This document shows positions 42,176 to 50,548 of a DNA stretch of 64,000 nucleotides, one piece after another. Below the pieces are notes generated by a model, which had not been told where the DNA came from, searched no databases, and worked only from the letters and a program-made list of their open reading frames with translations. Each line of letters opens with the position of its first letter. The stretch's first letter is position 1. Location: NCBI RefSeq assembly GCF_002850745.1, contig NZ_KZ559469.1, positions 435,846 to 499,845 on the forward strand, in the 5' to 3' direction. This DNA comes from Nonomuraea indica (lineage in GTDB: Bacteria > Actinomycetota > Actinomycetes > Streptosporangiales > Streptosporangiaceae). The translations under genes were made by a program, and so were the position numbers.

Positions 42176-43351
42176 TCACCAACCGCGCAGGGAGTAGGCG
42201 GTCACACTCTCCGGCAGGTCGGCGACGCGCGACAGCGCGCCGGTGTCGATGTTCCAGCCGAGCAGCCTGTCCTCGCTCTCGATGAGGACCGTGTCCTGGT
42301 TGATCCAGCCGCGCACGGGGCAGCCGCCCTTCCCGCACCTCGGGTCCGGAGCGTCGCCCCAGGGCATGAGCAGCGTCCTGACCAGCCGTCCCGTGGCGGT
42401 GTCGGCCACGACGACCACGTCGGCCCTCTCCGCCTGGCCGTCATGGCCGGACACGGACCGGGCGACGAGGCCGCCGCGCTGCCATCCGTGGTCGCCCCCG
42501 ATGCCCACGGGCGTGCCGCCCTCGCCGGTGACGTCCCGCAGGTCGAGCACCACCTCCGACCCGTCCTCCCTGATGACCGTCCAGCCGCCCCTCTCGGACG
42601 GGACGATCCTGAGGCCGGGGTAGCCCGCGACACCCGAGAACCCCTTGGACGGCTGCCGCCACGCCTTCCCCGTCGCCAGGTCGAGCAGGTAGTTCGCCTT
42701 CGCCTGCTCGACGAGGAGCTGCTCGCCGCGCCACAGCACCATCTCGTTGTACCCCCGCACCGGGTAGCGCCTGGTCTGGCCGAGCACCAGGTCGACGACC
42801 ACCACCTCGTCCTTCTGCGGGAAGGCGGCCATCGTCCCGTCGGGGGCGAGCGAGTTGGGCTTCAGCGGCGTCCCGCCGTTGCCGGACGGGTCCACGGCGT
42901 CGCGCAGCTTCACGTCGAGAGGGACGCGGCCACCGGCTTTCATCATGTAGATCCGCCCGTCGGCGAACTCGGCCAGCGCCAGGACGGGTCCGGACACCGC
43001 CGTCACGACGGGGATGTCGGCCCAGCTCCGCGGCAGCGCGGTCGCCAGCGTGGGCAGCGCCGCCTCACCGCTCGGCGGCGGCGCGGTGTCCATGGCGGGG
43101 GTCGCCGGGACCGTGGACGTCGTGGGCGTGACGCTGGGATGCAGGACGACGCCGCGCTCGACCGGCTCCGGGGACACGACGATCCCCACCACGACGAGCA
43201 CGGTGACGGTCGCGGCCGCCGCGGCAACCGTCCACCTGCGGCGGGCGCGGCTCCGCGTGCCCTGCCGCCACAGCTCCCCCGCCCGAGGGGACCCCTCGGA
43301 CAGGGTCTCGGCGAGATCGTCGAAGAGCTCCCGCAGCCTCTGGTCCGTCAT
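42176..43351 (-). CDS. Membrane-anchored extracytoplasmic protein paired with a SigE-type sigma factor
   Basis: A 391-residue protein. A short cytoplasmic N-terminus (about 40 residues, LRELFDDLAETLSEG) precedes one membrane helix (AAAAATVTVLVVVGIVV); the rest is an exported domain with propeller-like repeats (LVVDLVLGQTRRYPV, LLDLATGKAWRQP). Gene order and ATGA overlap with the sigma gene suggest it senses something outside and binds the sigma factor, though the N-terminus is not a recognisable anti-sigma domain. Confidence 0.75.
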   Translation of the reverse strand: MTDQRLRELFDDLAETLSEGSPRAGELWRQGTRSRARRRWTVAAAAATVTVLVVVGIVVSPEPVERGVVLHPSVTPTTSTVPATPAMDTAPPPSGEAALPTLATALPRSWADIPVVTAVSGPVLALAEFADGRIYMMKAGGRVPLDVKLRDAVDPSGNGGTPLKPNSLAPDGTMAAFPQKDEVVVVDLVLGQTRRYPVRGYNEMVLWRGEQLLVEQAKANYLLDLATGKAWRQPSKGFSGVAGYPGLRIVPSERGGWTVIREDGSEVVLDLRDVTGEGGTPVGIGGDHGWQRGGLVARSVSGHDGQAERADVVVVADTATGRLVRTLLMPWGDAPDPRCGKGGCPVRGWINQDTVLIESEDRLLGWNIDTGALSRVADLPESVTAYSLRGW

Positions 43352-43833
43352 ATCAACACCTCTTCAAGCTCGGGAGCGACCTCGCGCAGCCGCTTCAGCG
43401 CCGCGTGCGTCTGGCTCTTCACCGTCCCGGGCGAGACCCGGAGAATCGCGGCGACCTCCCCGACGGGCAGGTCCTCGTAGAAGCGCAGCACCAGCACCGC
43501 CCGCTGCTTCACCGGCAGCCGGGCCAGCGCGCGGGCGAACACCACCTTCAGGTCCGACGCTCCCGAGGTGTCGTCGTCCGCCTGGTCGGGCGGCTCCTCG
43601 TAGACGAACTCCCGTCGCCTCCGCCACCTGGACGCCACGTCCCTGTACAGGGTGGTACGCACGTAGCCGGCCGGGTCGGTGTGCACGTCCGGCCAGCGGC
43701 GCGCCAGCTTGATCAGGGCGTCCTGGAGCACGTCCTCGGCCAGATGCCTGTCACCGCTGATGAGGATGGCGGCACGCAGCAGCCGCGGGTGCCAGGCGGC
43801 GACGAAGGCCTCGAACGCCTCGGAATCCGTCAT
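43348..43833 (-). CDS. SigE-family ECF RNA polymerase sigma factor
   Basis: A 161-residue sigma factor. Region 2 is FVAAWHPRLLRAAILISGDRHLAEDVLQDALIKL in outline, and region 4 has LPVKQRAVLVLRFYEDLPVGEVAAIL and GTVKSQTHAALKRLR. The start ATG 43833 (MTDSEAF) is family-typical; upstream sequence in frame is not. It overlaps the membrane-protein gene by 4 bases and probably transcribes its own operon. Confidence 0.9.
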   Translation of the reverse strand: MTDSEAFEAFVAAWHPRLLRAAILISGDRHLAEDVLQDALIKLARRWPDVHTDPAGYVRTTLYRDVASRWRRRREFVYEEPPDQADDDTSGASDLKVVFARALARLPVKQRAVLVLRFYEDLPVGEVAAILRVSPGTVKSQTHAALKRLREVAPELEEVLI

Positions 43834-43886
43834 ATAGATAAGACGCCCGGGAGGGGGCGAATGGTTGGGCGGTTCGACGTTCCGCG

Positions 43887-44282
43887 TCAGCGCCCGAACC
43901 AACGGGCCGCCGCCGGCACGCACAACCCGACGACGATCGCCAACGGCAGGACGGCGCCCAGGTGGATCAGCGTCCTCCACCCGAACTCACCCTCGACGGC
44001 GGCCGTGGTGAGGTGCAGGCCGAGCGCGACCGCCTCGAAGGCGACAGCGCACCAGCGCACCCACTTCCTGCGGGACGACCAGCGGAAGACCAGTAACGCC
44101 AGGAGCGCCACGACCAGGACGGGCTGGAGCAGCAACACGAGAAGCCCGGGATCGCCCAGGGCTGCCACGATGCCCGGCATGATGATCGCGACCCCGAAAA
44201 GGCCGAAGGCCAGTTGGACGATCACGAGGAACCCGGCGACTCGTACGGTGCCCGGCATCCGCTCGGTGCTGTCCTCCGTCAC
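43887..44282 (-). CDS. Small membrane protein with four helices
   Basis: A 131-residue protein from GTG 44282, almost entirely four hydrophobic segments (VAGFLVIVQLAFGLFGVAI, VLVVALLALLVF and two more) with a basic loop RWSSRRKWVRW. I recognise no family. It lies 53 bases upstream of the sigma gene on the same strand and may share its transcript. Confidence 0.6.
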   Translation of the reverse strand: MTEDSTERMPGTVRVAGFLVIVQLAFGLFGVAIIMPGIVAALGDPGLLVLLLQPVLVVALLALLVFRWSSRRKWVRWCAVAFEAVALGLHLTTAAVEGEFGWRTLIHLGAVLPLAIVVGLCVPAAARWFGR

Positions 44283-44468
44283 ATGGTCATTCTGCCGCGT
44301 GAAGGCGGCTGGGAGGCGTACGCGCCGAAGGCGACGAGGCAGCCGGTTTGGGCCCTGCGCGGCGAGACGCGGGTCCGGGCGTTGAGTGGCCATGCGGATC
44401 TGGTGGCGACGCCGGCGGTCCGGTGAGGGGCCGAGAACCAAGTCGTCCCCGCCGGCGTCCAACTCCTC

Positions 44469-45071
44469 ATGATCAGCGTGACACTCTCCTTGGTGCTGGC
44501 CCTGTCGCCGGCCACCGTGACGGACATTCCGAAGAACTTCCTGCTCACCGAACGCGACGCGCGCAGGCACCTGAGCCAGCACGAGGCGGACGAGCAGGGC
44601 TACGAGATCAGCGACAAGCTCACCAGGCCGTTGCAACTGAACCCGTGCCTGCACCAGCGCGCCGTCGACCGCGGCCGGACGGCGGCACGCACGATCACGC
44701 GCTGGACCAGCGCGCCCAGCGGCTCCTCCGAGCAGCTCGTCATCTACAAGAGCCCCCGGGCCGCCCGTGCGGCGCTCAGCCGCCTCCGGGTCGAGGTCAA
44801 GCGGTGCGCGCGCAAGAGCGACCCGTCGGCGCCCGAACTGGAGATCCGGTGGCGGACGAGCCCGGCCAAGGCGGGAGACGAGGCCATCGGCATGGGTTAC
44901 CAGGCCCGGCAGGACGGCAGCGTCAACCAGCTGGTCACCGGCATCGTCGCGCGCAGGGGCAGCGCACTGATGATCTACACGACCGACGAGGGAGCCTACG
45001 ACCCCGGCCGGCTGACCAAGAACGCCAGGAAGCTGGCCGCCAAGGTGTGCGCGCTGCCCGGCGTCTGCTAG
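44469..45071 (+). CDS. Exported protein of unknown function
   Basis: A 200-residue protein with a short signal (MISVTLSLVLALSPATVT). The mature part has three or four Cys (C59, C102, C194, C200) suggesting disulfides, and a pattern (SEQLVIYKSPRAARAALSRLRVEVKRC, GSALMIYTTDEGAYD) like the extracellular sensor domains of PknH-type and related actinobacterial lipoproteins. No lipobox. Lone gene between a membrane protein gene and an MFS gene. Confidence 0.65.
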   Translation: MISVTLSLVLALSPATVTDIPKNFLLTERDARRHLSQHEADEQGYEISDKLTRPLQLNPCLHQRAVDRGRTAARTITRWTSAPSGSSEQLVIYKSPRAARAALSRLRVEVKRCARKSDPSAPELEIRWRTSPAKAGDEAIGMGYQARQDGSVNQLVTGIVARRGSALMIYTTDEGAYDPGRLTKNARKLAAKVCALPGVC

Positions 45072-45222
45072 CTCGGCCGCAGGGCGAGGAAGAGGTCCGC
45101 GGAGCGCCGTTCACGATCGCCACATGTCTTCGAGCGGCGCGTGACCGCCGCTCAGAGGGGGCCGGGGGACGCACCGACGTATCCGTCGGCTCCGTACCGT
45201 CCGCGGGCGAAAAACGGGGTGA

Positions 45223-45245
45223 CATTCCAGACCCGTGCCGGAATG
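45223..45245. promoter_or_regulatory. Inverted repeat upstream of the MFS transporter gene
   Basis: CATTCC (45223-45228) and GGAATG (45240-45245) have an 11-base spacer and lie about 100 bases before the transporter start. Efflux genes are often under TetR/MarR operators of this shape, but no regulator gene is adjacent. Confidence 0.35.
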
Positions 45246-45345
45246 CTGGGTGCGGCGATGAGTTTTGTCGGTCGTGCCGGTCATGCTGTGCATGACCCCA
45301 ACATCGTGTGGGATCCAGGCCGGCGACGTGAGCCGTGCCCCCGTC

Positions 45346-46839
45346 ATGTCCGACAACCCCGATCGAGGTACCGTGCCCAGCCCACAGCTCGACTCACCCG
45401 CCAAGTCCGCGACCGGCGCCCCAGGTCGCACCCCGGCCGTGATCCGGCTGCTGGTGCTCGCCACATTCGTGGTCATCCTCAACGAGACGATCATGATCAA
45501 CGCGATCCCACGGTTGATGGGCGCGCTGAGCATCACCGAGCAGACCGCCCAGTGGCTCTCGACCGCCTTCATGCTGACCATGGCGGCCGTCATCCCGATC
45601 ACCGGGTGGTTCCTGCAGCGGGTGTCCACCCGCGCCGCCTACACCACCGCGATGGGCCTGTTCCTGCTCGGCACGGCGCTGGCCGCTGTCGCGCCGTCGT
45701 TCGAGGTGCTGCTGGGCGCCCGCATCATTCAGGCGTCCGGGACGGCCGTGATGATGCCGCTGCTGATGACCACGTTGATGCAGGTGGTGCCGGAGTCCGA
45801 CCGGGGCAGGGTGATGGGCAACGTCACCCTGGCCATCTCGGTCGCGCCCGCCATGGGCCCGGCGGTCTCGGGAGTGATCCTGCAGTTCGGGTCCTGGCGG
45901 CTGCTGTTTGCCGTGGTGCTGCCCATCGCCGCCCTGATCACCTGGGGCGGCCTGAAGCAGCTCAAGAACGTCGGGGAGCCGCAGTTCAGCACCATCGACT
46001 GGTTGAGCGTGGTGACCGCGGCCCTCGGCTTCGGCGGTCTGGTCTACGGGCTGAGCCGGTTCGAGGGCGGTGACGTCCGCGTCGCCGCCGCGATCGTGGC
46101 CGCGGGCCTGGTCGCCATCGCCGTCTTCGTCGTCCGCCAGCTGTCGCTGCAGAAGCGCGGCGTGCCGCTGCTCGACCTGCGCACCCTGCGCCACCGCACC
46201 TACACGGTGGCGCTGATCATGATGTCGGTGGCCTTCATGGCGATGCTCGGCTCGATGATCCTGCTTCCGCTGTACCTGCAGAACGTCCGCGAGCTGAGCG
46301 CCCTGCAGACCGGTCTTCTCGTGATGCCGGGCGGCCTCGCGATGGGGCTGCTCGGTCCGACGGTCGGCCGGCTGTTCGACTCGTACGGCGGCCGGGTTCT
46401 GGTCATCCCCGGCGCGATCGGGATCGCGGTCGCGCTCACCGGCTTCACCCAGGTGACGATGACCATGCCGTTCTGGCTGCTCCTCGGCCTGCACGCGCTG
46501 CTGATGGTGAGCCTGGCGGCGACCTTCACCCCGGTCTTCACCCTCGGCCTCGGAGCTGTTCCGGCGCCGCTCTACTCCCACGCCAGCTCGATCCTGAGCA
46601 CGCTGCAGCAGGTCTCCGCGGCCATCGGCACCGCGCTCGTGATCACCGTGATGAGCGCGCGAGCCGACGCCCTGCGATCCGCGGGCGCCACGGAGGCGGT
46701 CGCCGTTCTCGACGGCATGCGGCTCGCCTTCATCATCGGCGCGGTGCTGTCCGTGGTCGTGATCGTCACCGCCCTGCTGCTCCCCGCCCGAGCCGGCAGC
46801 ACCGGCGAGATCGAGGAGCTCCGGCCGACACCGGCGTGA
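45346..46839 (+). CDS. DHA2-type multidrug efflux MFS transporter
   Basis: A 497-residue protein (start MSDNPDRG) with 14 hydrophobic segments. The first helix has LATFVVILNETIMINAIPRL, the motif A loop is GWFLQRVSTRAAYTT, and motif C-like RIIQASGTAVMMPLL follows, all typical of the EmrB/QacA drug:H+ antiporter branch. Its substrate is unknown. The 3' end directly abuts, and in the antisense sense overlaps, the truncated gene at 46842-47123. Confidence 0.9.
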   Translation: MSDNPDRGTVPSPQLDSPAKSATGAPGRTPAVIRLLVLATFVVILNETIMINAIPRLMGALSITEQTAQWLSTAFMLTMAAVIPITGWFLQRVSTRAAYTTAMGLFLLGTALAAVAPSFEVLLGARIIQASGTAVMMPLLMTTLMQVVPESDRGRVMGNVTLAISVAPAMGPAVSGVILQFGSWRLLFAVVLPIAALITWGGLKQLKNVGEPQFSTIDWLSVVTAALGFGGLVYGLSRFEGGDVRVAAAIVAAGLVAIAVFVVRQLSLQKRGVPLLDLRTLRHRTYTVALIMMSVAFMAMLGSMILLPLYLQNVRELSALQTGLLVMPGGLAMGLLGPTVGRLFDSYGGRVLVIPGAIGIAVALTGFTQVTMTMPFWLLLGLHALLMVSLAATFTPVFTLGLGAVPAPLYSHASSILSTLQQVSAAIGTALVITVMSARADALRSAGATEAVAVLDGMRLAFIIGAVLSVVVIVTALLLPARAGSTGEIEELRPTPA

Positions 46840-46841
46840 CG

Positions 46842-47123
46842 GCACCGGAGGGAGCCGAGACCGGCCGGAAACGCCGGCATGAGCACCAGCGCCTCCCAGA
46901 CGAGGTTGTCGCCGCCCCGCACCCGGACGATCAGCCACTCCCGGAAGCCTTCCACGACGGTGTGACCGCTGCCCGCGTGAAACCCGGCGATGTACGTCGT
47001 GAACAACCGGTACGAGCCGTCCAGGCCGTACGCCCCGGGGCGCCGCCTGATGCCCTCCAGGTGCTCCCGGGGCGTCCGTGAGGGCCCCCGCTCAGCCGTC
47101 GCGGGACCCTGGTCCCACCGCAC
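46842..47123 (-). pseudogene. Truncated gene, C-terminus lost against the MFS gene
   Basis: From GTG 47123 a frame encodes sensible protein (GIRRRPGAYGLDGSYRLFTTYIAG, EGFREWLIVRVRGGDNLVWEALVL) of a type seen as short stand-alone actinobacterial proteins. After about residue 88 the frame continues antisense through the MFS 3' end to 46572 and turns into Ala/Ser/Thr-rich shadow. The natural end is thus missing. The simplest explanation is that the MFS gene's arrival or a deletion cut it off. Confidence 0.5.
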
Positions 47124-47214
47124 CGGAGAGGCGCCGCGGCAGCGCGCCGGTCATGCCCGCGCTCCGCCTGCCGATTGTGCAACAAGGTGCCGCCGGCGAC
47201 CGGGACGGCAGATG

Positions 47215-47787
47215 TCACAGGACGCCGAAACGGTAGATCTCCCATTCCCCCATGCTCGCGGCTCGGGCCCGCAGCATGTACTTGTCGCTTCCGCTGTAAC
47301 TCATCTCGGTCGAGACGAACAAGTTCGAGGAACCCTTGAACGCGTCCATATAGTACGAGGTGGTGGGATACAGCTTGAATCTCTCCCATGGCCCCACCGT
47401 CGTCGCCCGGGCCCTCAGCATGTACTTGTAGCTGCCGGTGTAGTTCATCTCGACGCTGACATAGCGGTTGTTGGCCAGAGACCTGAGGGTGAACGTGTCG
47501 GTGTTCTGGTCGATGCACCTCTCGAACTTCTCCCACGGGCCTACGCTGCCGGCGCGGGCCCGGAGCATGCCGGGAAATCGGGTGTCCCCCAGCTCGGCCG
47601 ACACCACGTGCCCGGTGTAGCCGTTGACGATGTACATCTTCAGGCAGGCGACGTCGGCCGAGGCGGGCTGGGCCACCCCGACCATGCTCGCGGAGAGCGC
47701 GACGAGGACAGCGCCGAATGCGTTGAGGCGCCTGCGAACGGGGGTGTTCCCCCGCCGGCCACGCATCGTACCGAGTTTTCTGATCAC
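47215..47787 (-). CDS. Secreted fascin-like beta-trefoil protein
   Basis: A 190-residue exported protein; signal to about residue 44 (ending QPASA). The mature part consists of three repeats with the pattern hydrophobic-S-E-(20)-MLRARA-(5-7)-W-hydrophobic: GMLRARAGSVGPWEKF, YMLRARATTVGPWERF and YMLRARAASMGEWEIY. Three-fold repetition of about 45 residues is a beta-trefoil of the fascin/ricin-like type, usually carbohydrate- or protein-binding. No enzyme domain is attached. Role unknown; possibly a secreted lectin. Confidence 0.78.
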   Translation of the reverse strand: MIRKLGTMRGRRGNTPVRRRLNAFGAVLVALSASMVGVAQPASADVACLKMYIVNGYTGHVVSAELGDTRFPGMLRARAGSVGPWEKFERCIDQNTDTFTLRSLANNRYVSVEMNYTGSYKYMLRARATTVGPWERFKLYPTTSYYMDAFKGSSNLFVSTEMSYSGSDKYMLRARAASMGEWEIYRFGVL

Positions 47788-47972
47788 GCTGATCTCTCCC
47801 GTCTGGTTCTCCGGCTGATCGCACCGTGCGGTCAGCCGGCGGAGGGCGGTGACGCGAGCTCGTAACGATGAGGCTGCCCCAGCCGAACAGCGGCCACAAT
47901 GCCTTTCGGTTCTGCCTGAAAGGGTGGAGCCGGCCCTGGCTGAGCGGGACCGGCGGAGTGAGAATCATCCGC

Positions 47973-48947
47973 ATGATCAGCATGCACTTCTCCGACGCCG
48001 ACCTTCGCCAGATCACGTTCGCCCCGGCTCCGAACGCCCTGTTGGAGACGGTGCTGAGCGTGCGCCTGCTGCATGGCGCGCCGACCGGTGGGGTCTGGTC
48101 GCGGCCGGGAGTCCGCCGGCTGCACCGGCAGATGAGGGGAAGCCTGGCCCAGCGGGCCGGGGTGCTCGCACCCCTGGTCGCCCCGAAGAGCTTCGTGCCC
48201 GCGTTCCTGGTCCAGCCGGATGCCGGCGACTTCGCCGCCGGTGTCGAGCTGGCCAGTCAGACGCCCAGCTCGTATCTGGCCGCCGATCTGAGCCTGTTGT
48301 CGCCCGGCCAGCGGGCCGGACGGTGGGCGCGGGAGCTGGCCGAAGGCGCCCCCGGGGCGCGCCGGACCCTTGCCGGTGACCTGCACCGCTACTTCACCTC
48401 GTCCGTGGAGCCGCTGTGGCCGCGGATCCAGGCCGAGGCCGCCGCCGACCGCAGCCTGCGCACCGAGACCCTGCTGCGCGGCGGGATCGACGCCCTGCTG
48501 GCCACCCTCCATCCCGACTGCCGCTGGCAGCCGCCGACCCTGCGCATCCCCGTCGACGGCGACCACGACATCCCCCTGCGCGGACACGGGCTGCTGCTGA
48601 TCCCGTCCTACTTCGCGCCCCGCCCGATGGTGATGTACCGGCCCGACGCGGCCACCGTGCTGGTCCATCCGATCGTCGCCACGGACCGGTCCACCGAACC
48701 GGGCAACGTACTCGGACCCCTGCTCGGCCGTACCCGCGCGGCCGTGCTGTCCACGTTGCGCGACCCGGCCACCACCACGGCCGTGGCCGAACGGGTCGGC
48801 ATCTCCCTCGGCTCCGCCAGCCAGCACACCACGGTCCTGCGCAACGCCGGACTTGTCGCGACCACCCGGATCGGCGGCGCCGTCCGCCACACCCTGACCC
48901 CCCTTGGCCAGGCCCTCCTGCACAGCGGCCCGAGCCTCCGCCGGTGA
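47973..48947 (+). CDS. DUF5937/ArsR-type winged-helix regulator
   Basis: A 324-residue protein. The N-terminal 240 residues (MISMHFSDADLRQITFAPAP, GLLLIPSYFAPRP) match the DUF5937 effector-type domain; the C-terminal winged helix has VAERVGISLGSASQHTTVLRNAGLV. ATG 47973 is chosen because relatives begin with this MI-HF pattern; a GTG 5 codons earlier is possible. Classic target genes (often an adjacent MFS or oxidoreductase) are missing; the downstream DNA is a run of gene fragments. Confidence 0.8.
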   Translation: MISMHFSDADLRQITFAPAPNALLETVLSVRLLHGAPTGGVWSRPGVRRLHRQMRGSLAQRAGVLAPLVAPKSFVPAFLVQPDAGDFAAGVELASQTPSSYLAADLSLLSPGQRAGRWARELAEGAPGARRTLAGDLHRYFTSSVEPLWPRIQAEAAADRSLRTETLLRGGIDALLATLHPDCRWQPPTLRIPVDGDHDIPLRGHGLLLIPSYFAPRPMVMYRPDAATVLVHPIVATDRSTEPGNVLGPLLGRTRAAVLSTLRDPATTTAVAERVGISLGSASQHTTVLRNAGLVATTRIGGAVRHTLTPLGQALLHSGPSLRR

Positions 48948-49098
48948 CCCATGGCCCGCGACCGCGACCGCCGCGGCTTCCGGCAACCGATCATCAAGGC
49001 GTTCAGGGGGCCGGCCACGATGCCACTCGAGCAATCATTCTGAGACATACCGCGTATCCGGCCCGTCCTTGCCAGCAGGCAGATCACTGCGAAGCCCG

Positions 49099-49173
49099 TC
49101 ACCCGGTGACAGCGGTGCCCACGAGACGGGCCAGGCCGGTGCCGCGGATGCCGCAGTAGCCGTTCGGGTTCAT
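49099..49173 (-). pseudogene. Fragment of the 3' end of an msrA gene
   Basis: Twenty-four codons read [12 protein letters not shown] near the N-terminal end, matching residues 200-211 of the intact MsrA at 53067 ([12 protein letters not shown]). At DNA level 49136-49171 equals 53107-53142 at 35 of 36 positions, on the same strand. The fragment keeps an open frame about 25 codons further upstream with unrelated sequence (KIRCSLACHRML) and ends at a different stop. It is either a decayed second msrA or an integration-site duplicate. Confidence 0.5.
49136..49171 (-). repeat. 36-bp direct repeat, left copy (possible att site)
   Basis: Identical to 53107-53142 except one base (49146 versus 53117), same orientation, no similarity beyond the edges. 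The two copies bracket about 3.9 kb containing the AAA/TOPRIM pair and transposase debris. Confidence 0.75.
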
Positions 49174-49294
49174 CTCACAGCCGTCCAGCTTGGACAGCAT
49201 CCGGTGGCAGGCGAGGGAACAGCGGATCTTCTCGGCCAGCGATCCGCCGGCCCTTCTTCACGGTCGCGGGTCTCGACGGACTGAGGCGTTGGAA

Positions 49295-49480
49295 TCACCG
49301 AACACAGCCTGATCGCCCCACCGCGTTGCGCGTCTCCATCGGCAAGCGCACGATCTTGTACTGCATGCGGGCGAAGAACGTGTCTGAGAAGACCAGCACG
49401 TCCAAGTTGTCCTGAGGGTCACTGAGAAGCCGCAGCCACAGCTCGCGGGGCACGCTGGCGCGGTCAGGGAAGACCTCCAC
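49295..49480 (-). pseudogene. Fragment of a DUF5919-type regulator gene
   Basis: The frame encodes VFPDRASVPRELWLRLL and DNLDVLVFSDTFF, resembling the start of the DUF5919 region found after an HTH domain in actinobacterial regulators. The HTH part is missing, and after about residue 37 the similarity ends (KIVRLPMETRN). No ribosome site. Treated as a gene remnant. Confidence 0.4.
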
Positions 49481-49908
49481 CAGCTCCTACTGGTCCGCCT
49501 CCCTCGGCGCGCCTGGCTGCTTTTCAGCAGTCAGGCCACAGGTACGTCTCGTCAGCGCAGCTTGGCCGCCTCCCGACGCCGGTGGTGCGGGACCCACCTG
49601 CGTTGATCCATAGGGTGGAAGAGACCCAGCTGCGGGTGCTGTTCAAGGGCGAGCTGTTGTCGGTGCACCCGCGCGCCTTCGTCAAGGAGGTCAACCGGCT
49701 GTCGAGCCAGCGGCCATATCGACTACGAGGTCTAGGCACGGTGTAAAGCATCAGCCGATGCCAAACCGTCAAGCATCAACTGAAGGTTGACAGCCCACAT
49801 GCCAACCACTCCTTCACCTTCATGCTGGCAAGCGGACACCGCAACAGACCTACACAATCATGTCGAGCCCGGCGGTGATAGCCCACGCACGGTCCATGAA
49901 GCTCGGAT
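49481..49908. other. Gene-free stretch at the left edge of the low-GC island
   Basis: I see no intact gene. A plus-strand frame around 49615-49735 (VEETQLRVLFKGELLSV, HPRAFVKEVNRLS) looks protein-like, perhaps a transposase or integrase piece, but has no start and soon stops. From about 49740 base composition falls and stays lower to about 52010. The segment 49737-49800 contains GTAAAGCATCAGCCGATGC, a weak hairpin, which may mark the junction. Confidence 0.4.
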
Positions 49909-50547
49909 TCAGCCACCAAGCTGGGCAGCCGCTTCGTCTACGCTCGCTAACAGGGCAATCCATCCGTTCAGCTTGGTTACGTCCCCATTGCAATCCAAGC
50001 GGTCAAGCAACTGCCTTCTGTGCTGCGGGAATCTTTTCGCAACACTCTCACGACGACGACCGTTCACGTCAGCCGCTCTCAGAATGCACTCGCGTAGGCA
50101 TGACTTAGGGTCAGCTAGCGTCTCAACTTCATGCGTTTTCGGGAGCCCAAGCTTCACACGCCCACGAGGATTCCCTGCGACATGTCTAATCGCCTGCTCG
50201 TCAAGGAGAAGCCAAGCCTCGGTCATTCGTATAGGAATAATCGGAACGCATGTACTAGAGAAGCCAGACCGTCGAATAGCATCGTCTATCTCAGCACGGC
50301 GCGCACCCATGCCGGCATTGTCTGCATCTCTATGCACTACAAAAACGTCTGGCTCCGCACCGCCCATGAGTTTAATCGCTGCCTCGACGCGAGAATTGAC
50401 ATCCTTACTCACTTTTCCCAGGCGATCAAAATCCGGAGCACTCAGCCTCAGGGCGATTCCTCGAGCCGCAAAGAGGGACTCAACAATCCCGGCCAAGGGC
50501 GCATCCGAGCTGCCCTCGGCAATAAAGACTCCCGAAAATACACCCAC
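49909..50547 (-). CDS. TOPRIM-type protein (DUF4276-like), putative defence nuclease subunit
   Basis: A 212-residue protein. The TOPRIM signature is E11 in IAEGSSD and D74/D76 in VVHRDADN, with a third acidic patch at TEAWLL. These residues would bind Mg2+ for nucleic-acid cleavage. The length and EAWLL motif suit the DUF4276/RloB-like group found next to AAA ATPases in abortive-infection systems (AbiL, PARIS-like). GTG 50547 starts one base after the ATPase stop, so the pair is co-translated. Base composition is lower in GC than the flanks, suggesting recent acquisition. Confidence 0.75.
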   Translation of the reverse strand: MGVFSGVFIAEGSSDAPLAGIVESLFAARGIALRLSAPDFDRLGKVSKDVNSRVEAAIKLMGGAEPDVFVVHRDADNAGMGARRAEIDDAIRRSGFSSTCVPIIPIRMTEAWLLLDEQAIRHVAGNPRGRVKLGLPKTHEVETLADPKSCLRECILRAADVNGRRRESVAKRFPQHRRQLLDRLDCNGDVTKLNGWIALLASVDEAAAQLGG

Positions 50548-50548
50548 G

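Noticed and set aside
49541-49742. Transposase/integrase gene
   Set aside because: Only about 40 protein-like codons without start, catalytic residues or ends; kept as a comment on the gene-free stretch.
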